Shown in pieces: positions 5,502-9,080 of a DNA stretch of 9,080 nucleotides. The translations under genes and the position numbers were made by a program. Under the pieces are notes generated by a model, which saw only the letters and a list, made by a program, of their open reading frames with translations, had not been told where the DNA came from and did not search any database. How positions within the stretch are numbered: the first letter of the stretch is position 1; every line of letters begins with the position of its first letter. Source of the stretch: Bacteroidota bacterium (GTDB lineage: Bacteria > Bacteroidota > Ignavibacteria > SZUA-365); the NCBI GenBank assembly GCA_023432805.1, contig JAEYUG010000023.1, positions 1 to 9,080 of the forward strand. Direction: 5' to 3'.

Positions 5502-6809
5502 GTGAAACGCGAACCCGGCACCCCCGGACATGCCACCGTACTGCAGCGAGGTCCGTTGCAGTACGGTCGGCGTTTGTATCTCGGCGAGGTCATCGCCGAA
5601 CAGACCATCCGCGCGATCGCGTTTCTCTCGATCGCGTTCATCATCGCGATCTTCTTCTACGTGTTCCGCGAGGCCTCGTGGGCATTCAGGGGGGAGGATG
5701 TGCCGGCAGCCGTCGCGCAGCACGGGACCGCCGCGGCAGACGCCGACATGCGTCCCGAAACCTATGGGGGGGAAGCGCCCGCTGCCGGAACACCCGAGTC
5801 ATACGCACCCGAGTCGTACGCGCCCGAGTCGTACGCGCCCGAGTCGTACGCGCCCGATGGGGTTGCGGCGCCGGTGGCTTCCGATGGGGAGCTGCGACCG
5901 GAACGATACGGCGACGTGCCTGCAGACGAGGGATCGGGTGGCATCGCGGCCGACGGTGACGCACTCATGGAAGGACGTGCCGCATCCCTCAGTCTGGAGA
6001 GTTCGGGCAACAACGAGTCCATTCGCGTCATGGATCTGGTGACGCCCAACGACACGATCGAGGGCATCCCGACCTACATCTGGCAGCCGATCGGGCATGT
6101 CCCGAAATATTCGTTCGTGCCGCTGGCGATGGGTGCGTTGAAGGTGACGTTGATCGGACTGCTGATTGCCGGACCGATCGCGATTCTTGCCGCGATCTTC
6201 ACCACGGCGTTCGCACCGCGCTGGATGCGCGAGGTCATGAAGCCGGCGATCGAGATTCTGGCGGGATTCCCGTCGGTGGTGATCGGCTTCTTCTGTCTGA
6301 TGACCGTGGCCACGATCGCGCAGCAGATCACGGGATCGACCTATCGGCTCAATTCGTTCGTCGGCGGCATCGGCATGGCGCTCGCGGTGATTCCGATCAT
6401 CTTCACGGTGACCGAAGACGCGTTCGCCGCGGTACCGAAGTACATGAAGGAGGCCTCGCTCGCGCTGGGAGCCTCGCGCTGGCAGACGGCCTGGCGCGTG
6501 GTGCTGCCGGCCGCGACACCGGGCGTGTTCGCCGCACTGATTCTCGGTTTCGGCCGTGCCTTCGGCGAGACGATGATCGCGCTCATGGCCACGGGCAACG
6601 CGGCACTGGTGTCGTGGGATCTGTTCGAATCCGTTCGCACCATGGCTGCGACGATCGGTGCGGAAATGGCCGAAGTGGAGTTTCACAGCGTACACTATGG
6701 CGTGCTGTTTCTGATCGGCGCCGTGCTCTTCACCGTCACCTTCACGCTCAATGCTGTCGCGGAGTTCTACGTGCGCAAGCGTCTCCTCAAGAAATTCCAG
6801 GGTAACTGA
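5502..6809 (+). CDS. pstC: phosphate ABC transporter permease PstC, enlarged periplasmic loop
   Basis: The 435-residue protein is one half of the inner-membrane phosphate channel. TM1 spans about 38-55. The MetI-like core follows: TM2 ~208-235, TM3 ~252-274, TM4 ~286-304, the EAA loop EASLALGASRWQTAWRVVLPAATPG (318-341) that docks PstB, TM5 ~339-365 with FGETMIALMATGN, and TM6 ~399-421. Between TM1 and TM2, on the predicted periplasmic side, residues ~62-195 form a long polar, Ala/Pro/Glu-rich segment not found in ordinary PstC. It holds four tandem PESYA units (98-117) and looser PETYG (85-89) and PERYG (133-137) copies. GTG 5502, seven bases after pstS, is the only upstream in-frame start I see. 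It has no Shine-Dalgarno and an 11-bp inverted repeat lies just inside it. TTG 5574 (LYLGEVIAEQ) is an alternative closer to the usual family N-terminus. Family call certain; start uncertain. Confidence 0.94.
   Translation: MKREPGTPGHATVLQRGPLQYGRRLYLGEVIAEQTIRAIAFLSIAFIIAIFFYVFREASWAFRGEDVPAAVAQHGTAAADADMRPETYGGEAPAAGTPESYAPESYAPESYAPESYAPDGVAAPVASDGELRPERYGDVPADEGSGGIAADGDALMEGRAASLSLESSGNNESIRVMDLVTPNDTIEGIPTYIWQPIGHVPKYSFVPLAMGALKVTLIGLLIAGPIAILAAIFTTAFAPRWMREVMKPAIEILAGFPSVVIGFFCLMTVATIAQQITGSTYRLNSFVGGIGMALAVIPIIFTVTEDAFAAVPKYMKEASLALGASRWQTAWRVVLPAATPGVFAALILGFGRAFGETMIALMATGNAALVSWDLFESVRTMAATIGAEMAEVEFHSVHYGVLFLIGAVLFTVTFTLNAVAEFYVRKRLLKKFQGN
5535..5567 (+). other. perfect 11-bp inverted repeat at the pstS-pstC junction
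   Basis: ACCGTACTGCA (5535-5545) is the exact reverse complement of TGCAGTACGGT (5557-5567), separated by 11 bases. In RNA this is a stable hairpin starting 41 bases after the pstS stop and 33 bases inside the annotated GTG start of pstC. If pstC really starts at TTG 5574, the hairpin is intercistronic. Hairpins after binding-protein genes often protect the upstream mRNA and dampen the permease genes, giving more PstS than PstC. That role is inferred. A dyad operator is the other option. Confidence 0.75.
5793..5852 (+). repeat. 15-bp tandem repeat encoding PESYA four times in PstC
   Basis: Four contiguous 15-bp units, each CCCGAGTC(A/G)TACGC(A/G), encode Pro-Glu-Ser-Tyr-Ala at residues 98-117 of PstC. 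The first unit differs from the others by A instead of G at the Ser/Tyr boundary and ends in A. The last three are identical, so the array looks recently expanded. It is in frame and would change loop length by five residues per unit. Confidence 0.97.
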
Positions 6810-6810
6810 C

Positions 6811-8103
6811 ATGCTGCAGCAAGGATCCACGCTCTGGCGCGTCTTCGTCTCCACCGCGGCATCGCTGCTCGCGCTGGCCCTTCTGGTCATGCTCGCAATG
6901 ATGCTTCCCCTCGCCGCTGCAGCCGGCACCGTGCTGCTGGCCGGCATCACCGCGCGCATGGTTTGGATGCGCATGCATCTCGAGACGAAGCGCAAAGTCT
7001 CGGAGAACATCTTCCAGATCCTCTCCGGCGCGGCCGCCGTGCTCATCATCATGTTCGTGATCTACCTGCTCGTGCACATCTTCCTGCTCGGACGCGAGCA
7101 GCTGTCGTGGAGCTTTCTGGTGAGCGATCCCGCAGAGGGACTCTCCGAGGGCGGAATCTTCCCGGCGATCATCGGCACGGCCCTGCTCGTGATCATCATG
7201 TCGGTTGTCGGCGTGCCCGTCGGCACCGTCACCGCGATCTACCTGACCGAATACGCGAGCGCGAACAGCGTGCTCGCGCGCGTGATCCGCTTCGCCGTCA
7301 ACACCCTCGCCGGCGTGCCCGCCATCGTCTTCGGTCTCTTCGGCCTCGGCTTCTTCATCGGCACCGTCGGCACGGCGATGGACTCCTACGACTTCAACCG
7401 CACGATGACGCGCCTCGAGACCCTGCTCGCGGCCGAGGGCTCGCCCTTTGCAGCCACAGGCGAGGCGGATGCGACCGCGCTGCGCGGATGGATGGAGAAG
7501 GACGGCGCCGAGAGGTGGGCCGAGCACATCGACCTCACCCGCGTGCTCACCGAAATCCACGGTGCGGAAGCCATCCGCACCGCAGACGTGATGGAGTTCT
7601 ACCGCTTGCGGCAACGTCCCCACTACGGCCAGCCCGCCCTGATCTGGGCGGCGCTCACGATGGCGCTTCTCACGCTGCCGGTAGTGATCGTCTCGGTCGA
7701 GGAGGCGATCCGCACCGTGCCACGCGATCTGCGCGAGGCTTCGCTTGCCCTCGGTGCGACGAAGTGGACGACGATACGCCGCGTCGTGCTGCCTGGGGCG
7801 TTCACCGGGATTCTTACCGGCGGCATCCTGGCCGTGAGCCGGGGAGCCGGCGAAGTGGCGCCGATTCTCTTCACCGGAGCGGCGTACTATCTGCCCGAGC
7901 TGCCCACATCGCTGTCGTCGCAGTTCATGGAACTTGGCTACCACATCTACGTGCTCACCACGCAGAGCACGGATGTGGAGGCCACCAAACCGCTGCTCTA
8001 CGCCACGACCTTCGTGCTCTTGATACTGACCTTTGCACTCAACTTTTCAGCGATCTTCCTGCGTTCGCGCGTGCGGCGCACCCTTGCGAAGATCGGTTCG
8101 TGA
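6811..8103 (+). CDS. pstA: phosphate ABC transporter permease PstA with N-terminal and loop extensions
   Basis: This 430-residue protein is the second channel subunit; ordinary PstA has about 280-300 residues. The canonical start-like segment KRKVSENIFQ (60-69) and TM1 (~70-93) are preceded by two extra hydrophobic helices (~11-34 and 35-53). Core helices follow: TM2 ~116-146, TM3 ~159-185 (NTLAGVPAIVFGLFGLGFF), TM4 ~276-296, the EAA loop EASLALGATKWTTIRRVVLPGA (309-330), TM5 ~333-357 with SRGAGEVAPILFTG, and TM6 ~395-417. Between TM3 and TM4, on the predicted periplasmic side, residues ~187-272 are an extra, mostly charged and probably helical segment (SYDFNRTMTRLETLL to VMEFYRLRQRPHYG). ATG 6811 is one base after the pstC stop, indicating translational coupling. 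An in-frame ATG at 6751 inside pstC is unlikely because it would add a polar, unconserved stretch. Family call certain; the extra parts have no function I recognise. Confidence 0.95.
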   Translation: MLQQGSTLWRVFVSTAASLLALALLVMLAMMLPLAAAAGTVLLAGITARMVWMRMHLETKRKVSENIFQILSGAAAVLIIMFVIYLLVHIFLLGREQLSWSFLVSDPAEGLSEGGIFPAIIGTALLVIIMSVVGVPVGTVTAIYLTEYASANSVLARVIRFAVNTLAGVPAIVFGLFGLGFFIGTVGTAMDSYDFNRTMTRLETLLAAEGSPFAATGEADATALRGWMEKDGAERWAEHIDLTRVLTEIHGAEAIRTADVMEFYRLRQRPHYGQPALIWAALTMALLTLPVVIVSVEEAIRTVPRDLREASLALGATKWTTIRRVVLPGAFTGILTGGILAVSRGAGEVAPILFTGAAYYLPELPTSLSSQFMELGYHIYVLTTQSTDVEATKPLLYATTFVLLILTFALNFSAIFLRSRVRRTLAKIGS

Positions 8104-8114
8104 TACAGGACACC

Positions 8115-8933
8115 ATGCAGGATCTCACACCCGCCCCGACCATGTTCGGCGCCTCGCACGACGCAGCGGCGCAGGAGGCTTCCGCGAAGATCAGCGTCGA
8201 GCATCTGGATTTCTTCTACGGGAAGAACCATGCGCTGAAGGACATTTCCCTCGACATCCCAGCCAATCAGGTGACGGCGTTCATCGGTCCTTCGGGATGC
8301 GGGAAGTCGACGTTCCTTCGTACGCTCAATCGGATGAATGATCTGATCGACGGAACGCGGATCGACGGCAGCGTGGTGATCGACGGACTGAACATCTACG
8401 ACGCACGCATCGATGTGGTGGAGCTGCGCAAGCGCATCGGGATGGTGTTCCAGCGGTCGAATCCCTTTCCGAAGTCGATCTACGACAACATCGCGTACGG
8501 ACCGCGGCTGAATGGGGTGCGCGACCGGGGTACGCTCGACGAGATCGTGGAGACGAGTCTGCGACGGGCGGCGATCTGGGAGGAGACGAAGGACCGATTG
8601 CGCGATTCGGCGCTCGGGCTCTCGGGTGGACAGCAGCAGCGGCTCTGCATTGCGCGGAGTCTGGCGGTGAATCCCGACATCCTGCTGATGGACGAGCCCG
8701 CCAGTGCGCTCGATCCGATCTCGACGGCAGCGATCGAGGAGCTGATCTTCGAACTCAAGAGCGCGTACACGATCGTGATCGTTACGCACAACATGCAGCA
8801 GGCTGCGCGCGTGAGCGACATGACGGCATTCTTCTACCTCGGCGAGCTGGTCGAGTACAGTGCGACACCCGACCTGTTCACACGTCCCGCCAAAAAGCAG
8901 ACCGAAGAGTACGTCACCGGCCGCTTCGGGTAG
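8115..8933 (+). CDS. pstB: phosphate ABC transporter ATPase PstB
   Basis: This 272-residue ATPase powers phosphate import from the cytoplasmic face of PstCA. All ABC motifs are intact: Walker A GPSGCGKST (58-66), Q-loop Gln113 (VFQRSNPFPKSIYDNIAYGPR, characteristic of PstB), signature LSGGQQQR (169-176), Walker B ILLMDEP (189-195) with catalytic Glu194, D-loop SALD (197-200), and switch His225 (VTHNMQQA). The C-terminus EYVTGRFG is typical of the family. The first ~25 residues form a variable N-terminal leader. ATG 8115 has AGGA four bases upstream, 11 bases after the pstA stop. GTG 8100, which overlaps that stop as GTGA and would add five residues, is an alternative. phoU, often the next gene, is not present here. 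Confidence 0.97.
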   Translation: MQDLTPAPTMFGASHDAAAQEASAKISVEHLDFFYGKNHALKDISLDIPANQVTAFIGPSGCGKSTFLRTLNRMNDLIDGTRIDGSVVIDGLNIYDARIDVVELRKRIGMVFQRSNPFPKSIYDNIAYGPRLNGVRDRGTLDEIVETSLRRAAIWEETKDRLRDSALGLSGGQQQRLCIARSLAVNPDILLMDEPASALDPISTAAIEELIFELKSAYTIVIVTHNMQQAARVSDMTAFFYLGELVEYSATPDLFTRPAKKQTEEYVTGRFG

Positions 8934-8938
8934 GAGAG

Positions 8939-8954
8939 GAGGGTGGACGTCCTC
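8939..8954. repeat. possible single relic of the 27-bp repeat
   Basis: GAGGGTGGACGTCCTC matches the first 16 bases of the repeat unit at 1-16 at 13 positions, including both ends (GAGGG and CGTCCTC). It contains the palindrome GGACGTCC. It sits six bases after the pstB stop, where a hairpin or dispersed intergenic repeat is plausible. A chance similarity cannot be excluded. Confidence 0.3.
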
Positions 8955-8974
8955 ATAGGCGCTAACTTAAGAAC

Positions 8975-9005
8975 TTGACTTGGGGATCTGAATGCGGTAG
9001 ATTTG
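8975..9005 (+). promoter_or_regulatory. promoter of the right-edge gene
   Basis: TTGACT (8975-8980) and, after 17 bases, TAGATTTG (8998-9005) match the Bacteroidota promoter pattern, with an exact TAnnTTTG -7 element. The start of transcription should fall about 4-7 bases after 9005, essentially on the ATG at 9010. This leaves no room for a leader or ribosome binding site. Confidence 0.5.
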
Positions 9006-9009
9006 GCCT

Positions 9010-9080
9010 ATGACTACCGATGAGATTCTTGACTATGAATGGCCGTACCTTCTGACGTTTCTCCCAAATGAGGACGCACT
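9010..9080 (+). CDS. start of an unidentified gene, possibly an IS4-family transposase (partial)
   Basis: An open frame begins at ATG 9010 and runs off the window after 23 codons. It reads MTTDEILDYEWPYLLTF followed by LPNEDA. The pattern of a short acidic start, then EILDY-W-YLLTFLP, recalls the N-terminus of IS4-family transposases, but 23 residues are too few to be sure. The upstream region has promoter elements but no Shine-Dalgarno, and the ATG lies at the predicted transcription start, so translation may be leaderless. The codons are less GC-rich than in the genes to the left, consistent with foreign DNA. A phoU gene is unlikely, since PhoU N-termini look different. Confidence 0.45.
   Translation, partial: MTTDEILDYEWPYLLTFLPNEDA

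Larger units (their letters stand above)
8955..9080 (+). mobile_element. possible left end of an IS4-type insertion sequence, cut by the window
   Basis: From about 8955 the DNA is clearly AT-richer than the rest of the window. The stretch TAGGCGCTAACTTAAG (8956-8971) and the TTGAC soon after it recall, from memory, the ends of IS4-family elements, where TTAAG-like and TTGAC-like motifs follow each other. A small reading frame with an IS4-transposase-like N-terminus starts at 9010. The right end, the second inverted repeat and the target duplication lie outside the window, so this is a suggestion only. Confidence 0.3.

Noticed and set aside
4685..5644. 319-codon open frame on the - strand opposite pstS
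   Set aside because: Same composition pattern as the other antisense frames, and it spans the pstS-pstC junction without any recognisable protein family.
6751..6810. upstream ATG 6751 as pstA start
   Set aside because: It lies within pstC, and the 20 added residues are a Ser/Arg-rich out-of-frame reading of its end. ATG 6811 directly follows the pstC stop.
5799..7944. long - strand frames opposite pstC and pstA (5799-7052 and 6787-7944)
   Set aside because: Highly charged Arg/Asp/His-rich translations without domains, lying across unmistakable permease genes.
6963..8933. 656-residue fusion ending in PstB
   Set aside because: The first ~380 residues are an out-of-frame reading of pstA (Arg/His-rich). 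Only the part from about 8115 is real protein, so this is not a fusion.
8958..8966. shared 9-mer GGCGCTAAC with 3309-3317 as a second PHO box
   Set aside because: At the right edge the second repeat half with 11-bp spacing is missing, so the match is probably chance.

Overview
The window is GC-rich (about 60% by eye) and almost fully coding, with every supported gene on the + strand. The best lineage guess is the Bacteroidota/Chlorobiota (FCB) side of the tree. Two intergenic sites match the Bacteroidota-type -7 element TAnnTTTG exactly (3339-3346 and 8998-9005), several starts lack a strong Shine-Dalgarno, and the phosphate-binding protein is of the short, non-lipoprotein type. I cannot name the genus.

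Layout. 1-127 is a perfect 27-bp tandem repeat (4.7 copies), each unit able to fold into a hairpin. Next come two closely spaced carbohydrate genes: a group III 6-phosphofructokinase whose active-site residues are those of the pyrophosphate-dependent enzyme (228-1274), and a GH13-fold protein resembling Thermotoga maltosyltransferase but with several substituted GH13 positions (1311-3239). The spacer 3240-3395 holds a stem-loop, a direct repeat resembling a PHO box and a -7 element. After it runs a compact phosphate-uptake operon: OprO/OprP-type outer-membrane porin (3396-4637), pstS (4676-5494), pstC (5502-6809), pstA (6811-8103) and pstB (8115-8933). Gaps are 38, 7, 1 and 11 nt. At the right edge the DNA becomes visibly AT-richer and a new reading frame starts at 9010, possibly an IS4-type transposase, cut by the window end.

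How it works together. The porin would let phosphate cross the outer membrane, PstS binds it in the periplasm, PstC/PstA form the inner-membrane channel and PstB drives transport with ATP. The direct repeat upstream of the -7 element gives a plausible PhoB-type activation site for the whole operon. No phoU follows pstB, where it is commonly found.

Most unusual points: both Pst permease subunits carry extra segments predicted to lie on the periplasmic side (in PstC with a tandem PESYA pentapeptide array); a perfect 11-bp inverted repeat sits at the very start of pstC; the GH13 protein has lost or changed several catalytic-site residues; the PFK looks PPi-dependent; and a possibly leaderless gene lies at the right end. 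I see no clearly new multi-gene system. The enlarged Pst permease pair is the nearest thing to an undescribed variant.
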